A stretch of DNA of 64,000 nt from assembly GCF_964020175.1 (NCBI RefSeq), contig NZ_OZ026541.1, forward strand, positions 186,001-250,000, given 5' to 3'. The position numbers and the translations under genes were made by a program. Positions 27,397-37,774 of the stretch are shown here, one piece after another. The DNA is from Candidatus Mesenet endosymbiont of Phosphuga atrata (GTDB lineage Bacteria; Pseudomonadota; Alphaproteobacteria; Rickettsiales; Anaplasmataceae). The notes beneath the pieces are model-generated. The model was not told the DNA's origin. It searched no databases and worked only from the letters and a program-made list of their open reading frames with translations. Each line of letters opens with the position of its first letter. The stretch's first letter is position 1.

Positions 27397-28659
27397 ATGT
27401 CATCTACTGATGAATTTTTAGCTGCAGTTAAAAGAGGAGATGTAGAAAAAGTTCGATCTCTTTTAACTCAAAAAATAGATGTTAATGCTCGAGATTATTC
27501 TTGTAAATACACAAATTATTATAGAAAAACAGCTTTGCATATTGCCGTTGAAAGTGGTAATAAAGAGATTGTAGAATTGCTTTTAAAGCATAAAGAAATT
27601 AATGTTAATGCTAAACTTAATGGAGATACAGCTTTATATGTTGCTGCTAGCTGTGGTCATGTAGGGATCGTAGAGTTGCTTTTGGACCATGAAAAAATAG
27701 ATGTTAATACTTGTGATCTTTATGAAAGAACAGCCTTATATGTTGCTGCTGAAAAGGGTTATACAAAGATTGTAGGGTTGCTTTTAAAGTACGGAGCGAA
27801 TATTAATGCTCAAGATCTTGATGAGAAAGCAATTTTACACGTTGCTGCGAGCTGTGGTCATGTAAAGGTTGTAGAATTGCTTTTAGATCACGAAGAAATA
27901 GATATTGATGCTAAATTTAATGGAAAAACGGCTTTACATATTGCTGCTGAAAAGAATCATATAGAGATGGTAAAACTGTTTTTAAAGCATGGGATCAATA
28001 CTGAAAGTGGAAATGTAGCTTTACGCTATGCTGTCATAAACAATCATAAAGAAATTATGTGCTTGCTTTTAATTTATGATGTAACTTTAGATGAGAATAA
28101 TGAAAGTAAAATCAATAATGAGCTCAAAGAGTGCTTAATAGTATTCAAAGAAATCAAAAAGATGCCTAATTTAGATAAGCTAATGGAGATAAATAAGAGC
28201 AAGGATATAGAAAAGGATACAAATTTCATTTTGGGATTTATAAATGATAAAACTAAAAAACAGGAATTAATCAAAGAATTTGAAGCTATTAAGAAGAGAC
28301 ATCCCTATGAGCGATTATTTTTCATACTTGAGTATTTGTTAGATTTTGTAAAACATATATTTTTAAAATTTCTTACAAATAAAAAAGTGGTAGCAGCTCA
28401 ATTGCATGAATCAAAAAATGACATTAAAGTGACAACAAAAGATGGAATTATTTTAGAAAATTTACCTTATGAAGCAGCAGAAAGAATAGTTTCATATTTT
28501 GATGCTGATACAAATAAAGCTGTTTCATTAGTTCTTAGTAAGAAAGTAGATGCATTCCTGACAAAATTAAAGGAAGCAGTCTTTGAAGTACCAGAAAAAT
28601 CACTCATTGAAGCCACAGTAGGATCTATAAAATTAAGTACAGAATGTTGTGTAACTTAG
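27397..28659 (+). CDS. Ankyrin repeat protein with C-terminal F-box-like segment
   Basis: The 420-residue protein opens with DEFLAAVKRGDVEKVRSLL and has about six ankyrin repeats to residue 235 (TALHIAVESGNKEIVELLL, TALYVAASCGHVGIVELLL and others). A helical linker (250-330) follows. Residues 356-395 read LPYEAAERIVSYFD...AVSLVLSK, close to the F-box pattern LPxExxxxIxSYLD...LSLVSK. Its linker and tail are clearly paralogous to the 57 kb ankyrin protein. Ankyrin plus F-box is the layout of Orientia Ank effectors and poxvirus PRANC proteins, which bind Skp1 of host SCF ubiquitin ligases. No signal peptide; type IV secretion is possible. F-box identity is by pattern only. Confidence 0.8.
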   Translation: MSSTDEFLAAVKRGDVEKVRSLLTQKIDVNARDYSCKYTNYYRKTALHIAVESGNKEIVELLLKHKEINVNAKLNGDTALYVAASCGHVGIVELLLDHEKIDVNTCDLYERTALYVAAEKGYTKIVGLLLKYGANINAQDLDEKAILHVAASCGHVKVVELLLDHEEIDIDAKFNGKTALHIAAEKNHIEMVKLFLKHGINTESGNVALRYAVINNHKEIMCLLLIYDVTLDENNESKINNELKECLIVFKEIKKMPNLDKLMEINKSKDIEKDTNFILGFINDKTKKQELIKEFEAIKKRHPYERLFFILEYLLDFVKHIFLKFLTNKKVVAAQLHESKNDIKVTTKDGIILENLPYEAAERIVSYFDADTNKAVSLVLSKKVDAFLTKLKEAVFEVPEKSLIEATVGSIKLSTECCVT

Positions 28660-28745
28660 ATTACTTATATATTAAAACCCATACGGTTTAACTTAGAGAC
28701 AAACAATGTTAGGTCTATAACATCTTATTATTTAGGTATAAAATA

Positions 28746-30617
28746 TTAGTAAAAACCTCTAAGTTTACGAGCACGACTTGGATGCCTAAGCTTACGTAAT
28801 GCCTTTGCTTCTATTTGTCTTATACGTTCGCGTGTAACATTGAAAGTTTTGCCTACTTCTTCTAGAGTATGATCTCTTCCACTTTTTCCTAAGCCAAAAC
28901 GCATACGCACAATCCTTTCTTCCTTTGGTGTTAAAGTAGCAAGAACCCTTGTAGTGATATCACGCAAATCAGCAAGTATTGCCGAATCTTCAGGTCTTGA
29001 GGCACGCTTATCTTCTATACAATCACCAAAAGTACTACTATCATCATCTCCTATTGGGCTTTCTAAACTAACTGGGTCCTTTACTATTTTCATAATTTTA
29101 CGTACTTTTTCAACAGGAATCATAAGTTTGTTGCTTAGCTCTTCCACAGTAGGCTCGCAACCATTTTCATGAGTCATCTGCCTTAATGCCCTATTAATTT
29201 TGCTTATACTCTCAACCATATGAACAGGAACTCTGATGATTTTAGCCTGTTCAGGTATTGCTCTAGTGATAGACTGCCTAACCCACCAAGTAGCATATGT
29301 AGAGAATTTATAACCACGCTTATAGTCAAATTTATCCACAGCCTTTATCAAACCCATGTTTCCTTCTTGTACTAAATCGGAAAATGGTAATCCACGATTT
29401 AAATATTTTTTAGCAATAGAAACCACCAAACGCAAGTTAGCTTTTATCATTTTTTGCTTTGTTTCATTGAGGATTTTTTCGTGCTTTTGTATTCTAGATA
29501 CTAATTCTTTAAATTCGTGTAAATTATTTTCCCCTAAAAGAGATTGTATTCTACATAACATTTCTTCTATATAAGAAGTTTTATCACGTAAAAGATCTTT
29601 CCATTCTCTGCTAGTATTCATTTGATATAATAACTTGTTATTACTATATGCTTCTATAAACTCCTTACGGTTTATTTTGTAATCTTCAGCTAGAGAAATA
29701 ATCTTTGCTTCTTCTGCAATAATGGACTTATTTAAATCATAAACTTGTTTTTTTATTATCGAAACAGCATTATCACTTAATTTTATCTGCAGTACAATTG
29801 CATATATTTTATTATAAATTTCCTCATATTTATCATGATAATCACTACTGGAGAGATTTTTTTTTTTATTTTTTAACTGTAGTATTTGTTCTCCTAAACC
29901 AATGATTTCATCTAAAGCATTTATTACTTTAGGTAATAAGTTACTTTCCATTTGCAATATTGACACACTGCTACTCGAAGATACCTTCTCTTCATCTTCA
30001 TGATCATCTTTTAAACCACTTTCATGATTATTTACTGTTCTATCTTTGTCATGACCTTTATTATATGCACTATCATCGTCAATCGAAGAATTGTCTATGT
30101 CTTCACTCTCAGAATTATAATTAGCATCTAAATCTATAATTTCTCTAAGTAATATATTGTTATTTATTAAATCGTCACGCCATGAGGTTAGTATTTTTAG
30201 TGTCAAAGAAGATTCAGTTAGTGCTCCTAAAATATTTATCTTCTCACGTTCAATTTTTTCTGCTGTTTGTATCTCTTCTTCTCTAGATAAAAGCTTCACA
30301 GAGCTCATTTTATGCAAGTATATACGTACAGGATCAGCTATTTGTCCAATCGATGGAGTATCAGCTGATTCCTCTTCAGTCTCACACTCTTTGTCAGTGC
30401 AAGCAAGTTCATTTCCTTCATTTATTTCAAGTACATTAATACCAGAATCTTGTAATAGAGATACGGCTTCATCTACAAAATCTGATGAGAAGTCATCATC
30501 GAATATAATATCATTTATGTCATCAATGGTAACATATCCACCTTTTTTTATTCCTTTTGTAACAAGACTTTTTATAATCCTTTGCTCATTCTCTTGCATA
30601 TTACTGTTTGATTCCAT
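28746..30617 (-). CDS. rpoD: RNA polymerase primary sigma factor (sigma-70)
   Basis: The 623-residue RpoD carries region 1.1 at the N-terminus and region 1.2 ([11 protein letters not shown] near 92). A long acidic non-conserved insertion at about 170-220 is rich in Asp, Glu and Ser. Region 2 is intact ([56 protein letters not shown]). Region 3 and the region 4 helix-turn-helix ([28 protein letters not shown]) follow. It directs housekeeping transcription, which fits the TTGACA/TATAAT-like boxes seen throughout the window. A good promoter lies at 30641-30669. Confidence 0.97.
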   Translation of the reverse strand: MESNSNMQENEQRIIKSLVTKGIKKGGYVTIDDINDIIFDDDFSSDFVDEAVSLLQDSGINVLEINEGNELACTDKECETEEESADTPSIGQIADPVRIYLHKMSSVKLLSREEEIQTAEKIEREKINILGALTESSLTLKILTSWRDDLINNNILLREIIDLDANYNSESEDIDNSSIDDDSAYNKGHDKDRTVNNHESGLKDDHEDEEKVSSSSSVSILQMESNLLPKVINALDEIIGLGEQILQLKNKKKNLSSSDYHDKYEEIYNKIYAIVLQIKLSDNAVSIIKKQVYDLNKSIIAEEAKIISLAEDYKINRKEFIEAYSNNKLLYQMNTSREWKDLLRDKTSYIEEMLCRIQSLLGENNLHEFKELVSRIQKHEKILNETKQKMIKANLRLVVSIAKKYLNRGLPFSDLVQEGNMGLIKAVDKFDYKRGYKFSTYATWWVRQSITRAIPEQAKIIRVPVHMVESISKINRALRQMTHENGCEPTVEELSNKLMIPVEKVRKIMKIVKDPVSLESPIGDDDSSTFGDCIEDKRASRPEDSAILADLRDITTRVLATLTPKEERIVRMRFGLGKSGRDHTLEEVGKTFNVTRERIRQIEAKALRKLRHPSRARKLRGFY

Positions 30618-30640
30618 ACTTTTTAGAGCAGAAACTTATA

Positions 30641-30669
30641 TTTATAATAGATTTTTTAAGTTACGTCAA
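30641..30669 (-). promoter_or_regulatory. Promoter of rpoD
   Basis: On the minus strand TTGACG (30664-30669) and TATAAA (30641-30646) are separated by exactly 17 bases and lie about 24 bases before the rpoD ATG. Confidence 0.7.
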
Positions 30670-30774
30670 TTAGGTAAATAAAGTATTTACTTAGCTGTTT
30701 TATTTTATTCAAGCAACATTATACTTTCACTTAACTCGCTTATTATTTCTGCAAACAATCTAATAGATTATTAG

Positions 30775-30846
30775 AGCGGGAAAAGGGGATCGAACCCTCG
30801 ACCTCAACCTTGGCAAGGTTGCGCTCTACCACTAAGCTACTCCCGC
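30775..30846 (-). tRNA. tRNA-Gly (GCC)
   Basis: The reverse strand folds as a 72-base tRNA: acceptor GCGGGAG paired with TTCCCGC (one G-T pair), D-arm with AGCTTAGTGGTAGAGC, anticodon loop TTGCCAA giving GCC, and T-arm GAGGGTTCGATCCCC. CCA is not encoded, so it needs the CCA-adding enzyme at 8792. It lies between rpoD and yebC. A promoter is seen at 30862-30890. Confidence 0.96.
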
Positions 30847-30861
30847 TTTCAAAGTTCTAAT

Positions 30862-30890
30862 AATATAAAACTATTTCATATAATAGACAA
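30862..30890 (-). promoter_or_regulatory. Promoter of tRNA-Gly
   Basis: TTGTCT (30885-30890, minus strand) and TATATT (30862-30867) are 17 bases apart. The -10 ends 15 bases before the tRNA 5' end, leaving room for a short leader. Confidence 0.6.
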
Positions 30891-30984
30891 TAAAAAACAT
30901 CTAAAATGATTTTAATTCTATTTTAAAATTTTTATTTTCAATCTTTACTTTTGGTATTTCTAAATTTTTCCTCTTCATTCTCTG

Positions 30985-31725
30985 TTATTTAGGTTGATCT
31001 TTATAAATAAAATTACTATCTAAATATTGAACATCATCATTATTTTCTAATACTTCCACTAAATCTATCATTCTTTTAACTAAGCCTTCATCATCTACAG
31101 TAATTAAATCTTTTGCTTTCCATGCAAGGCGTGCAAACTCTGGTTCCGCAAATTTTTTATATAATGCATCACGCACTCTGCCAAAATCTTTCACTTTACA
31201 AATTACATTGTGAAAATCTTGCTGATCTTCAACATCTAGCACTCCCAATTCCAAAGAATAATTGAAGATGTTATCAAAACAACTTATGTTATCTGCTTTA
31301 TATGTTATTAGTCCTACGTGATCAAAGAGAAAATTCACACTACCAGTCTCACCTAAAACTCCATCATGACGGGAAAATATATAGCGTAATTCAGATGCCG
31401 TACGATTACGGTTGTTAGTTAATGCATGAACAATAAATGCAAGACCTGACGATCCATAGCCTTCATATTGTACTTCTTCGTAATTATTATCAATTGAAGG
31501 ATTACTGACACTTTTAATTGCAGTTTCTATCTTATCTTTTGGCAGATTTTCTTTGCGTGCAGCAAATATAGCTGAGCGAAGACGGGGATTAAATTCAGGA
31601 TCAGGTAACCCTTGTTTTGCTGCTACAATTATTTCCCTAATTAATTTTGTGAATCTTTGTGAGCGCTTTGCATCTTGCACACCTTTTCTATGTTTTATAT
31701 TTGCAAACTGAGAATGACCAGCCAT
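30985..31725 (-). CDS. yebC: YebC/PmpR family protein (TACO1-like)
   Basis: The 246-residue protein begins MAGHSQFANIKHRKGVQDAKR, the unmistakable YebC start, followed by FTKLIREIIVAAKQG and NPRLRSAIFAARKENLPKDKIE. Members are DNA-binding regulators or, like TACO1, help translate difficult nascent peptides. Length is typical. In many bacteria it lies beside ruvC; here it follows gatA on the same strand, separated by 31 bases. Confidence 0.95.
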   Translation of the reverse strand: MAGHSQFANIKHRKGVQDAKRSQRFTKLIREIIVAAKQGLPDPEFNPRLRSAIFAARKENLPKDKIETAIKSVSNPSIDNNYEEVQYEGYGSSGLAFIVHALTNNRNRTASELRYIFSRHDGVLGETGSVNFLFDHVGLITYKADNISCFDNIFNYSLELGVLDVEDQQDFHNVICKVKDFGRVRDALYKKFAEPEFARLAWKAKDLITVDDEGLVKRMIDLVEVLENNDDVQYLDSNFIYKDQPK

Positions 31726-31756
31726 AAAACTTCAGATTATCGTATAAATAGTAATG

Positions 31757-33223
31757 CTAAAATACTAATTTTTCTATTACTCTTCCAGCAGATTTTTCTA
31801 TGATATTTGCTATATTTAAAATACCAGCTTCATCATAGTAATTGCCGATTATTTGCAGCCCTAAAGGTAGCCCTTCACTTGAAAGTCCTGCAGGTACAGA
31901 CATTGCTGGTAGGCCAGCTAGACTTGCAGGAACTGTAAAAACATCGTTAATACACATCATCAAAGGATTTGGCTTATCGTTTAACCCAAATGCACCTGTA
32001 GGAGATGACGGGGCTAGAATATAGTCTACTTTTTCAAAGGCATTAATAAAATCCTGTTTTATTAAGGTTCGTGCACATTCAGCTTTGTTATAATACATAT
32101 CATAATGACCAGATGAAAGAGCATATGCTCCCATTAAAATTCTTCTTTTTACTTCTGGACCAAAACCTTCAGCTCTAGTTGATTCATACATCTCTTCAAG
32201 CGTTTCTGCCTGGGCACGTAGCCCATAACGAACACCATCATAGCGTGCAAGATTTGATGAGCTCTCAGCAGAAGAAATAGTGTAATAAACAGGTAATGCA
32301 TACTTAGTATGAGGTAAGCTAATTTCAACTATTTCTGCACCACTGCTTCTCAACCAATCCTCACCTTTTTCCCATAAAGCAACTACCTCGTCTTGCACTC
32401 CATCCATATTATATTCTTTAGGAATACCAATACGCCTTCCTTTTATACTGTTATTAATATAAGAGGAAAAGGCAGGAACCTCCTTATTCACAGAAGTTGA
32501 ATCTCTTTCATCATAACCAGATATTGCTTCTAACATTAACGCTGCATCTTCAGTAGAGCGAGCAAACACACCAGCTTGATCTAGTGAGCTAGCAAACGCA
32601 ATCATACCAAATCGAGAGCAACGACCATAAGTTGGTTTCATTCCTACTATGCCACAATAAGCTGCAGGTTGACGCACAGAACCACCAGTATCACTACCTA
32701 AACTTCCAACACACAAAAAACCAGCAACTGCTGCTGCAGATCCCCCTGATGACCCACCTGGAACTACTTTTTCTCCATCACTACTTCGTCTCCAAACGTT
32801 TTCCACAGGGCCGAAGTAACTATTAGTATTTGCAGATCCCATAGCAAACTCATCCATATTAAGTTTACCAAGCATGACCGCTCCTTTTTCTAAGAGTAAG
32901 TGAGAAACATGAGATTCATAAGTCGGAATAAAATTTTCCAGCATTTTAGAACATGCTGTAGTCCTAATTCCCTTGGTACAAAAGAGATCTTTTATTCCAA
33001 CGGGTATACCCATCACTGGTGAGGTAACGTCCTGCTTCGCAATAGTTTCATCAGCTCTTTTTGCAGCCGCAAGTGCTATCTCAGGCGTTTTAATTACAAA
33101 TGCATTAAGTTTTTCATTCTCAACTGCGTCTATATGTGCTTTTGCAAGCTCAACTGCAGAGAATTCCCTTCTCTTTAACCCTTCGTGCATCTGCGCAATA
33201 GTTAACCTTAATAACTCATTCAT
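31757..33223 (-). CDS. gatA: Glu-tRNA(Gln)/Asp-tRNA(Asn) amidotransferase subunit A
   Basis: The 488-residue amidase hydrolyses glutamine and supplies ammonia to GatB, converting misacylated Glu-tRNA(Gln) to Gln-tRNA(Gln). The catalytic Lys is in PVGIKDLFCTKG. The Ser-cisSer pair lies in GGSSGGSAAAVAG and the nucleophilic Ser in GSDTGGSVRQPA. The open frame extends upstream to 33277, but the ATG at 33223 (MNELLRLTIAQMHEG) is where the family normally starts and is used here. No gatB or gatC is in the window, so the complex is encoded at scattered loci, as usual in Rickettsiales. Confidence 0.96.
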   Translation of the reverse strand: MNELLRLTIAQMHEGLKRREFSAVELAKAHIDAVENEKLNAFVIKTPEIALAAAKRADETIAKQDVTSPVMGIPVGIKDLFCTKGIRTTACSKMLENFIPTYESHVSHLLLEKGAVMLGKLNMDEFAMGSANTNSYFGPVENVWRRSSDGEKVVPGGSSGGSAAAVAGFLCVGSLGSDTGGSVRQPAAYCGIVGMKPTYGRCSRFGMIAFASSLDQAGVFARSTEDAALMLEAISGYDERDSTSVNKEVPAFSSYINNSIKGRRIGIPKEYNMDGVQDEVVALWEKGEDWLRSSGAEIVEISLPHTKYALPVYYTISSAESSSNLARYDGVRYGLRAQAETLEEMYESTRAEGFGPEVKRRILMGAYALSSGHYDMYYNKAECARTLIKQDFINAFEKVDYILAPSSPTGAFGLNDKPNPLMMCINDVFTVPASLAGLPAMSVPAGLSSEGLPLGLQIIGNYYDEAGILNIANIIEKSAGRVIEKLVF

Positions 33224-33410
33224 TTTCGTATCTTGATTTTTCAGAAGTAAAAATGTTAGCACAAATCTGACGTGCAAACAACTAACTTCTCTTAAAGGTA
33301 AGCTGCTTTAATTTTTATACCCACCTTTATAATAGCATCGATTACAACCAGCTATAGTACTTTCAAAAATAAGTGATAAAGGTATAATGAACAATTTTAG
33401 AAGAGGGAAA

Positions 33411-34040
33411 ATGGCATACAGTGTAGATTTAAGAGATTATCTTTAGTTGAAAAAGAAAGGCTGAAGTTGTGGAGCTTTTAGAAATAGGAATTGTACAGAT
33501 GGCTAAAAAAGAAAGCTGTTGGTTAAAACCAGCAAAAAATGGTAATTTTATCCGAAAAATAGACCCCTAGAAGAATATGTAAAAAAGCATCCAGCTGGCA
33601 GAGATGAAATTGGTTCGGAATAAGCGCAATTTGGTACAACAGCTAAAAATCACATTAAAAAAAATTTATCAAGAGATGAAAGATTATATAGAGAATATGG
33701 ACAAGAGGAGAGAAAATACATGCACTGGCAAAAGACGAGAACATAATAGGATGGAAGAAGATTTCAATGACTTTTACTGGAGGTTGTGATAAAGAAGTAT
33801 TTAATACATGGTTAGAACACTACCGGAGCTGCCTGTTAATACAACTGTAGTTATCGATAATGCAATAAAACCGCTAAAACAAGAGAATTAATTGAAAAGG
33901 CAATTTACTCTATCTTCCTCCATATTCTCCTGATTTGAACCTCATTGAACATTGCTCGCATACCATCAAAAGTTACCTCAAATGCATCAACACTTCTTGT
34001 TGTTGTTGGTAACGCTATTATTTAGGTTTATCATTCAGTT
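33411..34040 (+). pseudogene. IS630-family transposase relic
   Basis: Fragments in all three frames reconstruct an IS630-type transposase: MAYSVDLRDYL, KKAEVVELLEIGI, ENIIGWKKISMTFTGGCDKEVFNTWLEHY, and LPPYSPDLNLIEH followed by HTIKSYLK with the last catalytic Glu region. At least five stops or frameshifts interrupt it. It lies in a gene-free stretch between gatA and lepA next to an IS200/IS605 relic. Inactive. Confidence 0.85.
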
Positions 34041-34116
34041 TAGGAAAGATTATAGTTAGGTGAGTGGGTTAACACCCTCGCCTTCAGCTTTAGTATTAGA
34101 TCTATTTTAGTTTATT

Positions 34117-34132
34117 ATCCCAAATTTGGGAT
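34117..34132. repeat. 16-base perfect palindrome
   Basis: ATCCCAAATTTGGGAT is a perfect palindrome between the IS630 and IS200/IS605 relics. It could be part of a lost element's end or an operator; nothing else around it explains it. Confidence 0.6.
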
Positions 34133-34179
34133 TGCTTTCAAGTATATAATAGCTGATGGTAAGTTTTAGGAGATATTAG

Positions 34180-34440
34180 AGGAAAAGCAGCCATTCGGTA
34201 TATATATCATATGGTATGAAATATCAGTGTTGGTAGAGAATCAAAGATGTAGTACAAGAGGTATGTAGAAGTAGAAATTATCAGGAAATCATGTCCATAT
34301 ATATGTTTCTATATTTAGCAAATTAGTGCAAAGAGAAGAAGTTCAACAACAAAATTTTCCGGAATTGAAGAATGGATTTATGGGCAGTTGGCTATTTTGT
34401 AAGGGAAATGTAACTGATCAGATGATAAAATCACTCTAAA
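34180..34440 (+). pseudogene. IS200/IS605-family TnpA relic
   Basis: Broken reading frames include YHMVWN (like the YHLVW start of Y1 transposases), SRNYQ, HVHMF-like IMSIYMFLYLA, FPELKNG, LWAVGYFV and GNVTDQMIK, in the right order for a TnpA of about 140 residues. Several frameshifts make it inactive. Confidence 0.7.
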
Positions 34441-34866
34441 CGAGAATTGGTAAATTAGCATTCTATGCTTTTTCTCATTCTTTGGATTTCTAATCCATAG
34501 TGGTTGAATATTTTGATGTTATATAGAAAAAATCCAACTTTTGCATCAGTCTATACGCAAAATATCTCTCTAATTTTCTCTTATTTGGCTAGCTGCATTA
34601 CCTACTCTATCAGCGTTTCTTTGTTAAATTTTCGGAGCTTACTGTACTTTTTTGCAGATTGTAGTCCTCTTTGCTTCAGCCTGTAACTATTTCCTTATCC
34701 ATCATTTTTAACTTTAAAGGGGTTTTTTCTTCTTACTTTCTATTATCCCTTATTTTTCATAAAGCTTAGTATTAAATTATGGAGCTTTTATTTTAGATAA
34801 AAAGTTAAAAAATCAATATAATATTGGAGTATATTTTTATATACCTTAATAAACTTGGGATTCTAT
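34441..34866. other. Gene-free stretch after the IS relics
   Basis: About 425 AT-rich bases hold only a 60-codon open frame (34504-34686) of no recognised family and reverse-strand fragments with many stops. It is probably decayed DNA. It adjoins the 3' end of lepA at 34867. Confidence 0.5.
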
Positions 34867-36654
34867 CTAATCATTAAGCTTTAACGCTTGTATGAATACA
34901 TTTTGTGGAATATTGACATTACCAACAGCATGTAGCCTCTTTTTACCTTTCTTTTGTTTTTCAAGTAATTTCATTTTTCTATCTTTCCCACTGATCTTAC
35001 CACCTGTAACATCTTTTCTATACGGATTTATGGTCTCACGAGCAATGATCTTGCTGCCAATTGCTGCTTGAATTGCAATTTTGTATTGTTGTCTTGGTAT
35101 TAAATCTTTAAGACGAGAGCATATTTCTCTTCCTCTTTGCTCTACTCTACTTTTATGAATTATGCAGGCTAGAGCATCAACTGATTCACCATTGACTAAA
35201 AAGCTCAATTTTTCTATTTGACTTTCGCGATATTCGCTAAACTTCCAATCGAGGCTTGCATAACCTTTTGAAATTGATTTTAGCCTATCATAAAAATCAA
35301 AAATAATCTCAGATAAAGGTAACTTATATTTTACCAATGCTGTGCTACCCATATAAGATAGATCATCTTGCTCTCCTCTTCTTTCGTTACATAACGTCAA
35401 AATTGATCCTAAGTATTCATCTGGTACCATAATAGAAGCAATAATCCATGGCTCTTCAGTTGATAACACTTTATCTGGCTCTGGCATGTCATTTGGGTTG
35501 TGTATATCCAGATTTTGTCCATTTTTCATTTTTACCTTATAGATAACGCTTGGTGCTGTTGCTGTAAGGTCTAAATCAAATTCTCTTTCTAGTCTTTCCT
35601 GTATGACTTCTAAATGCAGCATCCCTAAAAAGCCGCAGCGAAATCCGTAACCTAAAGCATTGGATGATTCTGTTTCAAAAGTAAAACTAGCGTCATTTAA
35701 ATGTAACTTACTTAGTGCATCACGCAGATATTCAAAATCATCTGCTGAATTTGGAAATATACTACAAAAAACCACAGGGCTAGTTTGCCTAAAACCTGGT
35801 AGAGCCTCTGCACAGGATCTTTTTTCTTCAGTAATGGTGTCTCCCACCTTGCAATCTGCAACTTCTTTAATTGAAGCAGTAATAAAACCAATTTCCCCAG
35901 CTGATAACTTCTCTACCATTACTTTTTTAGGTGTAAAAATACCAATATTGTCCACCTGATATGTGGCATTATTTGACATCATAACTATTTTCATTCCTTT
36001 AGTAAGTGTGCCATTTTTAACTCTAACGAGAATTATCACTCCTAAATAAGCATCATACCAACTATCAACTAAAATCGCCTGTAGAGGAGCTAATTCATCA
36101 CCTTTTGGTAATGGTAGTTTTTTTACTATTGTGTTCAGTACATCTTTTATACCAAGGCCAGTTTTGGCTGAGATTAAAATTGCTTCACTTGCATCTATAC
36201 CAATTATTTCTTCAATTTGTGATTTTACCCTTTCAGGATCAGCAGCAGGTAGATCAATTTTATTAAGCACAACTATAATTTCATGGTTGCTATCAAGAGC
36301 TCTATATACATTTGCCAAAGTTTGTGCTTCAACTCCTTGGCTGGCATCAATAACGAGCAGAGAACCTTCACATGCTGCTAAGCTTCTGCTCACTTCATAG
36401 GAAAAATCAACATGTCCTGGCGTATCCATAAGGTTAAGATGATATGTATTACCATCATCTGCTACATATTTAAGCCTAACCGTCTGCGCTTTAATTGTAA
36501 TCCCGCGTTCGCGTTCTATATCCATAGAATCAAGCACTTGATCTACCATCTTTCTTGCCTCTAAACCATTGCAATGTTCTATTAAGCGATCAGCCAAAGT
36601 AGATTTGCCATGATCTATGTGAGCAATAATGGCAAAATTCCTAATGTTGTTCAT
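34867..36654 (-). CDS. lepA: Elongation factor 4 (LepA)
   Basis: The 595-residue translational GTPase has G1 AHIDHGKST (11-19), ERGITI (50-55), G3 DTPGH (77-81), G4 NKID (131-134), EF-G-like domains, and the LepA-specific C-terminal domain ending with [22 protein letters not shown]. It acts on stalled ribosomes, possibly promoting back-translocation or assembly. Length matches the family. In many genomes lepA precedes lepB, but here lepB lies far away at 49961. Confidence 0.97.
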   Translation of the reverse strand: MNNIRNFAIIAHIDHGKSTLADRLIEHCNGLEARKMVDQVLDSMDIERERGITIKAQTVRLKYVADDGNTYHLNLMDTPGHVDFSYEVSRSLAACEGSLLVIDASQGVEAQTLANVYRALDSNHEIIVVLNKIDLPAADPERVKSQIEEIIGIDASEAILISAKTGLGIKDVLNTIVKKLPLPKGDELAPLQAILVDSWYDAYLGVIILVRVKNGTLTKGMKIVMMSNNATYQVDNIGIFTPKKVMVEKLSAGEIGFITASIKEVADCKVGDTITEEKRSCAEALPGFRQTSPVVFCSIFPNSADDFEYLRDALSKLHLNDASFTFETESSNALGYGFRCGFLGMLHLEVIQERLEREFDLDLTATAPSVIYKVKMKNGQNLDIHNPNDMPEPDKVLSTEEPWIIASIMVPDEYLGSILTLCNERRGEQDDLSYMGSTALVKYKLPLSEIIFDFYDRLKSISKGYASLDWKFSEYRESQIEKLSFLVNGESVDALACIIHKSRVEQRGREICSRLKDLIPRQQYKIAIQAAIGSKIIARETINPYRKDVTGGKISGKDRKMKLLEKQKKGKKRLHAVGNVNIPQNVFIQALKLND

Positions 36655-36808
36655 CTTACGTTATTTCTAATATTTTAAAGTCTTACACCATTATATTGCA
36701 TAAGTCATCTAAGTTGTTTTATTCCTCTTTTTTATTAGAGATAAGATTATAATTTATACTATTTTAGTTATTAATTTTAATTAATGAATTATTTTTTTAA
36801 TAAGATTC

Positions 36809-36837
36809 TTGACAAAGAATTATTAATATATTAATAC
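36809..36837 (+). promoter_or_regulatory. Promoter of the 36870 ankyrin gene
   Basis: A consensus TTGACA (36809-36814) is followed after 17 bases by TAATAC (36832-36837), about 32 bases before the ATG. Confidence 0.6.
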
Positions 36838-36869
36838 TTAAATTGTAATAAATAACTCAAACCCCCAAT

Positions 36870-37679
36870 ATGTTAGATCATAAATACATTGGAAAAATCA
36901 TATCTAATGAGATAACACCAGAACAATTAAAAGCAGATATAGATAATGACCAATATGAAATTAAAAATTTGAATTATGAAGAGATTAGTGAAGTAGATAT
37001 AGCATTTAATTTCATGAATTTAGGTCATAGTCTAAACACTGCTATTATTGGTAATGATTTAGAGATTATAAAACTCATCCTTGAAAAAGGAGGCAAATCT
37101 TTAAATCAAAAAGATGTAAGAGAAAAACATTATCTCAAACTTGATAGCTATACCATTGGTTTTACTCATACTCTCCATGCTGCCATAGCACGTCTTATAC
37201 CAAGCCAACATTATTGTAACACTGATCAAGAAAGAAAAATATATATTGAAGAAAACAAAGACAATACCTGTAAAATTATTGAATTATTGATTAAAAACGG
37301 AGCTGAAGTTGTAAATGAGCCTGAGTATAGCACTCTGCACTATGCAGTTGAAACAGGGTACCTTAAGCTTATTCAGTTAGTTATTGATTGTGGAGCTGAA
37401 TATGTAGAAGGTAAAAGAAGGTCAATCCACTCTCCCAAGGAAAAAAGCATCGAAGAGTTAGCCGAAGAAATTGGGAATGAGAATATAATTAAGCTAGTTT
37501 CTCAGCAAAAGGAAAAAGTAAAAACAAAGTGTTCAGAACTTATTCAGTCGGTTATTAAAAATGGCACTACATATCCGTTAGACAAGGGGAAGTATGCTAA
37601 AAAGAGAAATGAAATTTTAAGTGAATGTGCGATTGAATCAATCTCTGATCAGATGAGTAGCTGTCTTAAAATATATTAG
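36870..37679 (+). CDS. Short ankyrin repeat protein
   Basis: The 269-residue protein carries divergent ankyrin repeats: GHSLNTAIIGNDLEIIKLILEKGG (about 51-74), TLHAAIARL...IIELLIKNGAEV (105-150), and STLHYAVETGYLKLIQLVIDCGAEY (153-180). It then has a Lys/Glu-rich tail. There is no signal, membrane segment or F-box-like tail. It lies between lepA and the PPxY membrane protein gene on the same strand as the latter, 95 bases apart. Probable cytosolic or secreted binding protein; target unknown. Confidence 0.78.
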   Translation: MLDHKYIGKIISNEITPEQLKADIDNDQYEIKNLNYEEISEVDIAFNFMNLGHSLNTAIIGNDLEIIKLILEKGGKSLNQKDVREKHYLKLDSYTIGFTHTLHAAIARLIPSQHYCNTDQERKIYIEENKDNTCKIIELLIKNGAEVVNEPEYSTLHYAVETGYLKLIQLVIDCGAEYVEGKRRSIHSPKEKSIEELAEEIGNENIIKLVSQQKEKVKTKCSELIQSVIKNGTTYPLDKGKYAKKRNEILSECAIESISDQMSSCLKIY

Positions 37680-37774
37680 TAAAGTAGAAAATTGTACCTT
37701 CAACTTGATTTTTATTGTAATTTGTGTTAACTAAATAGTTAATTATTTTAGTAAAAAGTAGTAATGGGGGAACA

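Noticed and set aside
33604-33789. A 61-codon Lys-rich open frame as a separate small gene
   Set aside because: It is a shifted frame within the IS630 relic; other frames of the same stretch carry the transposase sequence.
34504-34686. 60-codon open frame as a small membrane protein gene
   Set aside because: It has no ribosome site or promoter, lies in decayed IS-rich DNA, and its hydrophobicity is what AT-rich noncoding DNA often yields.
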